Position numbers and translations under genes: made by a program. A DNA stretch of 64,000 nt from Betaproteobacteria bacterium MOLA814 (lineage in GTDB: Bacteria; Pseudomonadota; Gammaproteobacteria; Burkholderiales; Burkholderiaceae_C): positions 455,931 through 519,930 of the forward strand of contig AYMW01000003.1 of NCBI GenBank assembly GCA_000496475.1, read 5' to 3'. Shown piece after piece: positions 53,050 to 61,568 of the stretch. Position 1 is the stretch's first letter; each line of letters begins with the position of its first letter. A model generated the notes under the pieces. That model saw only the letters and a program-made list of their open reading frames with translations, ran no database searches and had not been told where the DNA came from.

Positions 53050-53493
53050 TTATGCGTGACGCCAGCTATGGCGCATGGTGGCCAGCTCGTCCATAGACCG
53101 TTGCGCTTGCTTGTCAGCCAGTTGCTTGTTGGCTTGTTTATCGCGCTCTACCAGTTTTTTCATTTTCTCGAACTCAATCCTTGCCAGCTTGAGCTGGGTC
53201 AACATCACATAACGCACGCTCACGGCGCGTAAATAACTGCGTTCGGCTTGAACAGACACGTCGATGAGTTGCACTAAAAATTTACGGCAATTCACACTGT
53301 CTGCCAAACGGCTGGTGCGCTCAAGCTCTGTGTGTTTGTCACGGTATTCCATCACCATATTTGTCACACGCAGCCACTGCTTATTGAGTTCTTCCTCTTT
53401 GGCTTTAGACTCCCGAAGCTGCATCTCCAATCGGTTTACTTTTTTGGAGGCCTGCTCTGCCAAAGCTGGCCAAGGGCTGATGACTGAGCTCAT
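53050..53493 (-). CDS. fliJ: Flagellar export protein FliJ
   Basis: 147 residues, almost entirely charged coiled coil (about 12-135), as expected for the FliJ chaperone/stalk that inserts in the FliI hexamer and activates the FlhA gate. Charge pattern (KKVNRLEMQLRESKAKEEEL at the N-terminus, QLKLARIEFEKMKKLVERD in the middle) matches the family although primary sequence is variable. Its ATG overlaps the fliI stop by 4 bp (ATGA), which supports identity by context. Confidence 0.9.
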   Translation of the reverse strand: MSSVISPWPALAEQASKKVNRLEMQLRESKAKEEELNKQWLRVTNMVMEYRDKHTELERTSRLADSVNCRKFLVQLIDVSVQAERSYLRAVSVRYVMLTQLKLARIEFEKMKKLVERDKQANKQLADKQAQRSMDELATMRHSWRHA

Positions 53494-54824
53494 GCGCCAG
53501 CTCCCATGACACTGTTTAGCATGGCTTTAGACATGTCATAACCCACCTCTTCGTGCATATCTTGTTGCAAAAAACTGACCATTTCAGCGCGTTTGGCAAT
53601 CGCTTGATCCAGCTCAGGGTTGGTGCCAGCGTCGTAGGCACCCACTTGAATCAAGTCGTTATTTTGTTGATACAACGTCCACAACCGCCTGAACCGGTTG
53701 GCACGCTTGAGGTCTTCAGGCGACAGCAGGTTTTGCATCACACGAGAGATAGAGCCTGTTAAGTCAATGGCAGGGTAGTGCGCCGCATCAGCCAAGTTGC
53801 GTGACAACATCACTTGGCCGTCTAACGAGGCACGTGCAATGTCCACGATGGGATCGTTGCCGTCGTCGCCTTCGGCCAATACGGTGTAAATAGCAGTAAT
53901 AGAGCCGTAGCCATTTCGCCCAACGCCTGCCCGCTCAATCAGGTTGGGCAGCAAAGCAAAGACTGACGGAGGGTAGCCTTTGGCAGTTGGCGGCTCGCCG
54001 ACTGCCAAGCCAATTTCACGCTGCGCATGGGCAACACGGGTCAAGCTGTCGAGCAGCATCAACACGTTTTTACCCTGGTCTCTGAAGTACTCGGCAATCA
54101 CGTGGGTCAGGTGCGTGGCTTTCAGACGCAACACAGGCGAGACGTTGGCAGGCGCTGCAATCACGACCGACTTGGCCAACCCCTCTGGGCCTAAGGATTC
54201 ATTGATAAACGCCTGAACCTCTCGTCCGCGCTCACCAATAAGGCCAATCACCACCACGTCTGCTTTGGTAAAGCGCGTGAGCATGCCCAACAGCACGCTC
54301 TTGCCCACACCAGATCCAGCGATCAGACCTAAGCGTTGACCACGGCCAACCGTCAGTACGCTGTTGATGGCTTTAACGCCGACGTCCAGCACTGAATCAA
54401 TCGGACCACGTTCCATGGGGTTGATTGGACGACCCAGCAAACTTAAGCGTTCGCTGCAAACAGGTGCAGGCTTGCCATCAAGCGGCTCGCCGCGCCCGTC
54501 TATCACACGCCCCAATAACTCTGGACCCAAGTTCACTTGCGCCACCGCGCTGATGACACGCACCACCGCACCAGGGCCAATGCCAGAGGTTTGGGTGAAG
54601 GGCATAAGGAACAAGGTTTTGTCATTGAACCCCACCACCTCCGCCTCAATACGTGTGCCATCTGAGCCAATCACCTCGCACACTGCACCCAACGATGCCA
54701 CCACGCCACGCGTTTCAAGCGTTAAGCCAACTGAGCGCACCAGCGTGCCACTGCGCTCTTGGGCTGGACTGTGAACGCGCTGCAAGTCTTTGCCAATCAC
54801 GTCGTTGAAATCAAGCTTGGTCAT
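53490..54824 (-). CDS. fliI: Flagellum-specific ATP synthase FliI
   Basis: 444 residues. F1-beta-like export ATPase: Walker A AGSGVGKS (residues 169-176), Walker B VLMLLDSLTR, GYPPSVFALLPNLIERAG, and EGDDGNDPIVDIARASLDGQ. The C-terminal domain MVSFLQQDMHEEVGYDMSKA is intact. Powers substrate unfolding for the flagellar type III secretion apparatus, with FliH as regulator and FliJ as stalk. It overlaps fliH by 14 bp. Confidence 0.97.
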   Translation of the reverse strand: MTKLDFNDVIGKDLQRVHSPAQERSGTLVRSVGLTLETRGVVASLGAVCEVIGSDGTRIEAEVVGFNDKTLFLMPFTQTSGIGPGAVVRVISAVAQVNLGPELLGRVIDGRGEPLDGKPAPVCSERLSLLGRPINPMERGPIDSVLDVGVKAINSVLTVGRGQRLGLIAGSGVGKSVLLGMLTRFTKADVVVIGLIGERGREVQAFINESLGPEGLAKSVVIAAPANVSPVLRLKATHLTHVIAEYFRDQGKNVLMLLDSLTRVAHAQREIGLAVGEPPTAKGYPPSVFALLPNLIERAGVGRNGYGSITAIYTVLAEGDDGNDPIVDIARASLDGQVMLSRNLADAAHYPAIDLTGSISRVMQNLLSPEDLKRANRFRRLWTLYQQNNDLIQVGAYDAGTNPELDQAIAKRAEMVSFLQQDMHEEVGYDMSKAMLNSVMGAGA

Positions 54825-56415
54825 CGGTGTCCTTGCTGGCGTTAAATGGTGGCTGCTTGTCTAGGTCGTCTGTATTTGTATGTGTGTCTTCAATCGCATC
54901 GGAGTCGTCACGCGCATCTGAAGCGACCTCCACCACTGTTTCTGATGCCTGACCTGCACCGATGTGGTCGCTGACTGGTTCGATACCAAACGCGTCGTGT
55001 GCTGGCGTATTCAAACCAAAATCATTCACCTCGTCATCCAAGGCATCAATGGCACCCATCTGATCAATACCCGTTATGGCCTGCTCGCCGGGTGGCACAG
55101 CCTGGTCGTTGGCCGATACATCACGTTGAGCCGCTGCGTCTTGGCTATTTTTAATATCTTGTGCGTGGTCTGCGACCTCGGCATTGTGCGGTGCATGCTG
55201 CTGCTTGGCTGCGCTTGCGCCATCAACTTCTTGCGCATCCTCTGTGGCGTGCATGCGTTGCAACACAGAGGCCTTGGTTCCCCAATCGGCACCTTGTTGC
55301 AAGACTTGACTGGCATCTAGCCATGTGGATGTGTCGATGAGCAACTCATCAGCCAAATGACTCAAGCGGTTGTCAATCAAATCTTGAACAACCGCGTCGT
55401 TGTTGGTGACCCGAACGCTACCGCGCAGCATCGTTTTGTCTGACACCATCACCACGCCTGCACCCAGTTCTTTGTCTGCACGTTTGATGGCGGCCATATC
55501 GTCAGGGTGCAGGGCAACGCGCACCCGTTTCCCTGGATTGTCAATATGCTCAAGCGCGGCTTGCACCAAGCGTTCAATGGCGCTGCTATCGAGCATCAGT
55601 TCACCACGCACCAACTCTTCAGCCAAGTGCAACGCCAGACGCTTCAACGGCTCAAAATGCCGCGTTGCATCATCATTCAACGTGGCCATGTCGTTCGCTG
55701 CCTGTGTCAAAGCGGCAATGGCGGTGTCTAACTCTGACAACGCCCCGCTGCGACCAGCGGCTTCGCCAGCCGCCAAACCTTGCTCTAAACCTTGTGCCAA
55801 ACCTTCTTCCATACCCGCTGCTTTGCCTGCATCAAAAGAGGCTTGCTGGGCTTGAACCAAATCGGTGTTACTGACACCAGGCAGCTCAGAGGTCGTGTCG
55901 CTTAAGTTGGTGGTTGCAACCGTTGCGAAATGGTGTTGTCCATCGGATTGTTCACCAGCTTGCGCGGGGGCTGTTGCGTCTGTTGCGTCTGTTGGGCTGG
56001 ATGTGCGCGCGTCTGCGCCGTGTGCATCGCTACCAACGTCTGGTTTGCTGACCGCAGCATCGGCATCGGCATCAGTGACAGCTGATTCGCTGGATTCGCT
56101 GGATTCGCTGGATTCGGACTGTTCAGTATCTGCAACAACCGCCTCGCCCACTTCAGGCGGTGTGCCATCTTTTAGAAATGCCTCGGGCGTCTCAGAAACA
56201 GGGCTTTCATTGTGCGAACTGCCAGGCTGCTGCTTGAGTGCCGCGATCTCTTCCTGGTTCAACACCTTGGGGGACCAAGACTCAAACTTACCTGTTCCGG
56301 AATTGTCCCAGTTTTTTTTCTGGTAGTCGGCTTGGAGGTCAACGCGCTTTTTGAGCAACGCGGTGAGGGCCCACTCAGGTTTGGGTAGCGTGGCCAATAA
56401 ATTAGACAAATCCAT
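54811..56415 (-). CDS. fliH: Flagellar assembly protein FliH, unusually long
   Basis: 534 residues against a usual ~220-280. The core (~185-385) has the FliH hallmark of consecutive GxxxG repeats (GKAAGMEEGLAQGLEQGLA, residues ~197-225), then LKRLALHLAEELVRGEL, VRVALHPDDMAAI and NDAVVQDLIDNRLSHLADELL, which bind the FliI N-terminus. An N-terminal Trp-containing stretch (KPEWALTALLKKR and KNWDNSGTGKFESW) may contact FliN/FlhA. Two extensions are unusual: an acidic Ser/Glu/Ala/Asp-rich block (65-180) and an Asp/Glu/Gln-rich tail (385-534). A GTG precedes the ATG; the ATG is used. It overlaps fliG by 14 bp. Confidence 0.92.
   Translation of the reverse strand: MDLSNLLATLPKPEWALTALLKKRVDLQADYQKKNWDNSGTGKFESWSPKVLNQEEIAALKQQPGSSHNESPVSETPEAFLKDGTPPEVGEAVVADTEQSESSESSESSESAVTDADADAAVSKPDVGSDAHGADARTSSPTDATDATAPAQAGEQSDGQHHFATVATTNLSDTTSELPGVSNTDLVQAQQASFDAGKAAGMEEGLAQGLEQGLAAGEAAGRSGALSELDTAIAALTQAANDMATLNDDATRHFEPLKRLALHLAEELVRGELMLDSSAIERLVQAALEHIDNPGKRVRVALHPDDMAAIKRADKELGAGVVMVSDKTMLRGSVRVTNNDAVVQDLIDNRLSHLADELLIDTSTWLDASQVLQQGADWGTKASVLQRMHATEDAQEVDGASAAKQQHAPHNAEVADHAQDIKNSQDAAAQRDVSANDQAVPPGEQAITGIDQMGAIDALDDEVNDFGLNTPAHDAFGIEPVSDHIGAGQASETVVEVASDARDDSDAIEDTHTNTDDLDKQPPFNASKDTDDQA
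56084..56117. repeat. 9-bp tandem repeat inside fliH
   Basis: GATTCGCTG is repeated three times exactly (56084-56110), followed by a partial fourth copy. On the coding strand it encodes Ser-Glu-Ser units in the acidic linker. As the unit is a multiple of three, slippage would change length without a frameshift. Confidence 0.9.
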
Positions 56416-57529
56416 CACCGCGTCCCACCAACATCAACTCACCAGCATCCGACATTTTTTTAGCCAACCGCATGATGTTCTTTTGCGCCTCTTCCACGTC
56501 AGCAATGCGCAATGGGCCTTTGGCTTCCATCTCGTCCATAAACATGGCACGTGCACGTGTGGACATGTTGCCAAAGAATTTCTCCTGCACAAAATCTGCC
56601 GCACCTTTGAGAGCCGTCATCAGCATGTCAGGCTCTACAGCGCGCATGAGTGTTTGGATACCCCGGTTGTCGACACCAGACAAGTTCTCAAAGGTGAACA
56701 TGTTGTCTTGAATTTTTTGCGTCAGCTCAGCGTCTAAGCTGGTGAGGCCAGCCATCACCGAGGACTCCAAATCCACTTTCGCGAAGTTCATAATTTTGGC
56801 TGCCGCCTTAACGCCACCAAAGCTTGAAGACTGCGCTGAAGAGTTGTTGGCGAACTGCGACTTCATAATGGACTCCAGCTCCTCCATGGCAGACGGTTGC
56901 ACCGTCTCCAGACTGGCAACACGCTGCATTATTTCGGCGCGCGTTGGTGGGTCTAAAAACGCCAACACGTCGGCGGCCACGTCGTAATCCAACACTGACA
57001 AAATGATCGCCGTCACCTGTGGGTGCTCGCCGCGAATCATCTCGGCAATCGAGCGCGCGTCCATCCACTTTAAAATCTCAAGCCCTTTGCTACCTTGCCC
57101 AGGCATGATGCGGCTCAGCACGGATGCTGCTTTATCGGGACCCAATGCACGATTCAGAACTTTCTCAACATACTCATTGGTACCCAAGCCCAAGCTGGTT
57201 TGTTTTTTAAGCGTAGACACGAAATCATCTAGCACAGCGTTGACAACCTCTTGCGACAAGTCAGACAGCGCCACCATTGCGCCGCCTAAGGCCTGAACCT
57301 CTTTAGGATTCATGTACCGGATGATGTCTGAGGCTTGCTGCTCGCCCAACAACAGCACCAACACTGCTGCGCGTTGTGTACCGTTTAGCGCGGCCAACTC
57401 TTCTTGCAACGCCTCACTCATGGCAACTGCCTCTGCCGGCTTGGCAACTGCAGTGTCTTTGCCGCCTTTGCCTGCCTTGCCATCCTTGGGCGCTTTAGCG
57501 TCTTTTTTCTTATCGTCTTTTTCGGCCAT
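56402..57529 (-). CDS. fliG: Flagellar motor switch protein FliG
   Basis: 375 residues; about 40 more than usual because of a Lys/Gly/Ala-rich N-terminal tail (MAEKDDKKKDAKAPKDGKAG). The N domain starts near residue 40 (ALNGTQRAAVLVLLLGEQQA). Middle domain EHPQ motif MIRGEHPQVTAIILS, hydrophobic patch, and C-terminal torque helix with RARAMFMDEMEAKGPLRIADVEEAQ are all present. ATG with AAGGAA site. Converts ion flow to rotation, switches direction and binds FliF. Confidence 0.97.
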   Translation of the reverse strand: MAEKDDKKKDAKAPKDGKAGKGGKDTAVAKPAEAVAMSEALQEELAALNGTQRAAVLVLLLGEQQASDIIRYMNPKEVQALGGAMVALSDLSQEVVNAVLDDFVSTLKKQTSLGLGTNEYVEKVLNRALGPDKAASVLSRIMPGQGSKGLEILKWMDARSIAEMIRGEHPQVTAIILSVLDYDVAADVLAFLDPPTRAEIMQRVASLETVQPSAMEELESIMKSQFANNSSAQSSSFGGVKAAAKIMNFAKVDLESSVMAGLTSLDAELTQKIQDNMFTFENLSGVDNRGIQTLMRAVEPDMLMTALKGAADFVQEKFFGNMSTRARAMFMDEMEAKGPLRIADVEEAQKNIMRLAKKMSDAGELMLVGRGDGFV

Positions 57530-57565
57530 GATGGTGTGTTCCTTGAATAAAGTGTGACGCTTGCA

Positions 57566-59446
57566 TTAAGCCGTTTTAATCATGCGCTTGAGAACGTTGG
57601 CCACGCGGCCAGAGTCTTCTGCCACCAACATCCTAATCAGCGCGACCTTGTCGTCGTAGGTGTTGGCTGTATCCAGCATGTCGGCCGAGATACTGGACTT
57701 CTTGGGACGCAACTTGGCTTTGATGTCTTCTAAGCTTTCGCCCTCACCGATTTGAATCATGTTCATGTCCGCCTCGCTGAGTTCACCAGCTGGGGTCTTG
57801 TCACCGCCAGCAGCAGCGGCTTCTTCTGGTGAAATACCAATCAAGTTTTTGATGACTGGGCGCACCACAATGATAAGGAAAACCAACATCAACAAGGTCA
57901 TCAAGCCAGACTTAAAACTACTGATCACAGTGTCTTCTTGGTACCAAGGTATTAAAGGCTCTAGCGGCGCCACTGGCTCAAACTTGGCGGGCATCAGTGT
58001 CACATTGTCGCCACGGGCTTCATCAAAGCCCACCACGCCACGCACCAAACGCAGCATGCGGTCAAGCTCTTGCTCGGTGTATGCCACGCTCGTAGGCTCG
58101 CCTGGTGTGGCTTCTTGCCCCTCAGGTAAGACAACGGGACGCTCATTGATGACCACGGCCACCGTCATGCGGGTTACACCGCCCTGCGCGTTCTTGATGT
58201 GCTGAACAGAGCGGTCCAGTTCGTAGTTGCGTGTGGTACGGCTAGACATGACACCCGAAGCACCTGTTGTGCCCTCACCTGGTGTAAGGGCCGTATTGGG
58301 TGTTGCCGCTGCGTTGGGCGGCGGCACGTTGGTGGTGCCACCAGGCACGCCTGCAGCCTCGATGTTGGCGTTGCGGTCTTGCGCCATGACCTCCGAGCGT
58401 GTACGCGGGCCGTTGCCGCCGCGGTCGTAGTCTTCAGTGGTGCTTTCTACTTGTGTGAAGTCCAGCGTGAGGTTGACCTGTGAACGCACATTGGCCTGAC
58501 CTACGACGGGTGACAAAATTTCCATCACGCGGTTGCGCAGCAAGTCTTCTTGTATGCGCTTGTGGTCTGACTGCGCAGACGTCAACCCCAATGCCGCCGT
58601 GCCCGGCGTCGCGGTCATGAGGTTGCCGAAGTTGTCCACCACTGTCACGTCTTCAGGCATCAGGTAAGGAATGCTGCTGGAGACGAGGTGCACGATGGCT
58701 TGTACTTGTGAATCGCTTACGCTGCGGCCCGAGTAGCGTGTGAGCACCACAGAGGCTTTGGGTGGTGTGCGGTCACGTACGAACACACTTTGTTTGGGCG
58801 TGGCCAAGTGCACCCGGGCATGTTGCACGGCTGAAATTTGACCAATACTGCGCGCCAACTCTTGTTCAATGGCAGCGTTGTAACGCGCTTGTTCCATGAA
58901 CTGGCTGGTCGTCATGGCGTTTTGTTCACTCAAGGCGCTCAGGCCAGAGATGGGCTCTCTTGGAATACCTTGGCCTGCCAAGAAAATACGCGCTTCGTGA
59001 AAACGTGACTGGGGCACTTGAAGCTGACCGGTCATTTCATCAAGCTCAGGGCTAAAGCCACCTTGCTTCAAACTGTCGTAGGCGGCTTGCAAGTCAGCGC
59101 CTTGAAGGCCAGGCAACAAGGCGCGCGTTTGCGGTGCCTGCATAAAGCTGTAGACCAATGCCAGCACCACCACAGCCATCATGGCGACAATGGCAGGCAA
59201 GGCCTTGCGAACGGTGGGTTGCTGCAGTATTTGCTTGACCTGCGCCATAGGCGACCCGCTGAGTGCCATGCCGTAGCCATAGTTCTGTCCACCGCCGCCT
59301 GGCGCGCCTGCGCCACCTTGACCAGTGGTTGTCATTGCACCGCTGTTGCCGTTGCTACCTTGCGTTGCAGGCAAGTTGTTGGAGGTGCTGACGTTTGCAC
59401 CTGCACTGAAATCAGTGGGGTTCATTGTGGCCGCTGCTGTGCTCAT
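57566..59446 (-). CDS. fliF: Flagellar MS-ring protein FliF
   Basis: 626 residues. An N-terminal Gly/Asn/Ser-rich leader (~1-70), TM1 at ~81-102 (IVAMMAVVVLALVYSFM), the ring-building domains RBM1-3 (e.g. FHEARIFLAGQGIPREPISG, EQELARSIGQISAVQHARVHLATP, the Pro-rich RSEVMAQDRNANIE region with a Thr/Asn/Gly-rich loop near 360-400), TM2 around 510 (LMTLLMLVFLIIVVRPVI) and the C-terminal FliG-binding end. It starts after an AAGGAA site 36 bp upstream of... the preceding fliE gene ends 50 bp before it. Confidence 0.96.
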   Translation of the reverse strand: MSTAAATMNPTDFSAGANVSTSNNLPATQGSNGNSGAMTTTGQGGAGAPGGGGQNYGYGMALSGSPMAQVKQILQQPTVRKALPAIVAMMAVVVLALVYSFMQAPQTRALLPGLQGADLQAAYDSLKQGGFSPELDEMTGQLQVPQSRFHEARIFLAGQGIPREPISGLSALSEQNAMTTSQFMEQARYNAAIEQELARSIGQISAVQHARVHLATPKQSVFVRDRTPPKASVVLTRYSGRSVSDSQVQAIVHLVSSSIPYLMPEDVTVVDNFGNLMTATPGTAALGLTSAQSDHKRIQEDLLRNRVMEILSPVVGQANVRSQVNLTLDFTQVESTTEDYDRGGNGPRTRSEVMAQDRNANIEAAGVPGGTTNVPPPNAAATPNTALTPGEGTTGASGVMSSRTTRNYELDRSVQHIKNAQGGVTRMTVAVVINERPVVLPEGQEATPGEPTSVAYTEQELDRMLRLVRGVVGFDEARGDNVTLMPAKFEPVAPLEPLIPWYQEDTVISSFKSGLMTLLMLVFLIIVVRPVIKNLIGISPEEAAAAGGDKTPAGELSEADMNMIQIGEGESLEDIKAKLRPKKSSISADMLDTANTYDDKVALIRMLVAEDSGRVANVLKRMIKTA

Positions 59447-59496
59447 GGTGTCTGTTCCTTACCTGTTTAACGCGTGAAGTTATGTGTCGTTGCGGC

Positions 59497-59859
59497 TTAA
59501 ACAGGCATGTTTAAGATGTCTTCGTAGGCTTTGAGTACTTTGTTGCGCACCTGCAAGGTGGCTTCAAATGCCAAAGATGATTTCTGCATACCCAGCACCA
59601 CATCGGTCAGCGGTACGTCTTCGCCACGTTCGAATGCATTTTGCAAACTGCGTGAGGCTTGTTGGGTTTGGTTCACGTTTTCAACCGCGCCACGCACCGC
59701 ATCCATAAAGCTGGGTTTGTCGGTTTGTTGAACTTGGTTGAGACCAATACTGGGCTGCTGCCCATTGATGGCCGTGCCCTGCTGCGCTTGTGCTTGCGTA
59801 TTCTTCAAAGTGGCCAACATTGATGCAATGTTGGCGGCGGATGTTGCTTTTTCGATCAT
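59497..59859 (-). CDS. fliE: Flagellar hook-basal body complex protein FliE
   Basis: 120 residues. The conserved C-terminal half is clear: PSFMDAVRGAVENVNQTQQASR, FERGEDVPLTDVVLGMQKSSLAFEATLQVRNKVLKAYEDILNMPV (shown here in parts as DVVLGMQKSSLAFEATLQVR). It links the MS ring to the rod and opens the export channel. 18 bp after the sigma-54 activator gene, so the two are co-transcribed. Confidence 0.95.
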   Translation of the reverse strand: MIEKATSAANIASMLATLKNTQAQAQQGTAINGQQPSIGLNQVQQTDKPSFMDAVRGAVENVNQTQQASRSLQNAFERGEDVPLTDVVLGMQKSSLAFEATLQVRNKVLKAYEDILNMPV

Positions 59860-59877
59860 GGCGTAGTCTCTTTTCGC

Positions 59878-61335
59878 TTACAGGCTCGCGCCAGCAAGGC
59901 TTGCGCCGCGCTCGCGAAGTTGCGCCAGCTTGTAGCGCAGGGTACGTGGGCTGATGCCCAACAATTTGGCCGCAGCCATACGGCTGTCGGTGCTGTGCAA
60001 CGCAGCAGCAATCACTTGGTGCTCGCTGTGCTTCATGGCGTCTTGCAAGTCAACTGGGATGGTGGCCTGCACAGGTGCCACTGGCATGGCGGTTGCAAAC
60101 GCTGGGGGCTGCACGGGTGCCTGTGCAGACACACCAGCGGGTATAACTGCCTCACTGAACATGTGATGGCCTGCCGTGTCGTTGTGGTAGTCGTCAAACA
60201 ACAACTGGTTGGCCGTGATGAGACCGTCTACACACAAGACGACCGCGCGCTGCACCACATTGTCCAACTCACGCACGTTGCCTGGCCATGGGTAACTGAG
60301 CAACAGGCTTTGGGCTTGTTCGTCTAAGTTGTAAGCCATGCCAGCATGGCCATGGGTCACCAACATTTGTGCCACCAACGGCAGAATGTCGCCAGGGCGG
60401 TCTGCCAACGGCAGCAAGCTCAGACGAAACGTTGAAATGCGAAAGTACAAGTCTTCGCGAAATTCGCGGGTTTGCATGGCCAACCGCAAGTCTTTGTTGG
60501 TGGCGGCCACCACGCGCACATTCAACGCAATGGGGGACTGACCGCCCAAGCGTGTCAACGTGCGCTCTTGCAACACACGCAACAACTTGGTTTGCAACGA
60601 CATCGGCATTTCACCAATTTCATCTAAGAAAATGGTGCCGCCCTGTGCTTGCTCAAACAGGCCCTTGTGCTCTTTCAATGCGCCAGTAAACGCGCCCTTC
60701 TCGTGGCCAAACAACAAGTCTTCAATCAAATTCTCTGGCAACGCGGCACAGTTGAGAGCCACAAATGGCTGCTTGGCGCGTGTGGAGGACTCGTGCAACA
60801 CGCGGGCCAACACCTCTTTACCCGAACCGGTTGGGCCCACCAACAAGGCCGTTACATCAGTTTGCGCCACGCGCTGAGCCAACGCCAACAAATGCTGGCT
60901 GGCTGGGTCTACAAATACGGCGCTCTTGGGCTTGTTAACTTGTGTGGCATCTGCCAACTGCTTGGTGGCCAATGCTTTGGTGACACTGCCCCAAGCTTTG
61001 ACGCTGTAGTCGTCAGCGGCAACCACATGCAAAGCACCCTCTTGCATGGCTTGTACCGTCAGGCTTAAGTTGCGACGCTCAACGCGGCATACGACAGGCA
61101 CCTTGAAACCCATGGTGGCAATCAACTGCGTGACTTCTGTGAACAGCTCCAAGTTGTCCAGCAAGCGCACCACCACCACGTGCGCCTGTGTGAGCGCAGT
61201 GCGCAAGTCAGCCAGCATGTTGATGGTGATGGGCGCAATGCCCACCTCGCCCAATTTGCCACACTCGTCGTCTTGCAGTGTGCGCATGGGGTCTAGCCAA
61301 ACGGCAGAAAAATGAAGTTGTTCGTTAGCAGTCAC
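59878..61335 (-). CDS. flrC: Sigma-54-dependent flagellar response regulator (FlrC/FleR-like)
   Basis: 485 residues with GTG start. An N-terminal receiver-like domain (~1-125) without a clear phospho-acceptor Asp (the strand reads AHVVVVRLLDN), a complete AAA+ domain with Walker A VGPTGSGKE (167-174), GAFTGA (214-219, contacts sigma-54), Walker B TIFLDEIGE (235-241) and the sensor WPGNVRELDN, and a Fis-type HTH at the C-terminus (AKLLGISPRTLRYKLAQLRE). It activates sigma-54 flagellar promoters. It heads the fliEFGHIJ operon and its own promoter is a sigma-54 site. Confidence 0.92.
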   Translation of the reverse strand: MTANEQLHFSAVWLDPMRTLQDDECGKLGEVGIAPITINMLADLRTALTQAHVVVVRLLDNLELFTEVTQLIATMGFKVPVVCRVERRNLSLTVQAMQEGALHVVAADDYSVKAWGSVTKALATKQLADATQVNKPKSAVFVDPASQHLLALAQRVAQTDVTALLVGPTGSGKEVLARVLHESSTRAKQPFVALNCAALPENLIEDLLFGHEKGAFTGALKEHKGLFEQAQGGTIFLDEIGEMPMSLQTKLLRVLQERTLTRLGGQSPIALNVRVVAATNKDLRLAMQTREFREDLYFRISTFRLSLLPLADRPGDILPLVAQMLVTHGHAGMAYNLDEQAQSLLLSYPWPGNVRELDNVVQRAVVLCVDGLITANQLLFDDYHNDTAGHHMFSEAVIPAGVSAQAPVQPPAFATAMPVAPVQATIPVDLQDAMKHSEHQVIAAALHSTDSRMAAAKLLGISPRTLRYKLAQLRERGASLAGASL

Positions 61336-61369
61336 AGGTCAATCTCTTTAGAGTTAGAGACCTCTCTTT

Positions 61370-61385
61370 AGCAACCCGTGTGCCA
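61370..61385 (-). promoter_or_regulatory. Sigma-54 promoter of the flrC-fliEFGHIJ operon
   Basis: On the - strand TGGCACACGGGTTGCT: an exact match to the -24/-12 consensus TGGCAC-N5-TTGC(A/T). The start of transcription should be near 61358, about 23 bp before the flrC GTG. Confidence 0.9.
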
Positions 61386-61568
61386 ATAGACTGCATGTAT
61401 TGCTTTTAAGCTGTTAATACAGGAATACCGTTTTTTTTGAGTACCTATGACCTCATTGGCCAAGGCTTGCCGCTTTCTCGACAGCTGGTGCTACCGGGGG
61501 CAATGTATTGCCGCTTGACACCTAGAGCTGTATTCCACGAGACACGCAGACCGGCTGCACGCGCCCGC

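Noticed and set aside
61499..61512. GGCAAT/ATTGCC mini-palindrome after the Sel1 gene
   Set aside because: Two-base loop and no T run; too weak for a terminator call.
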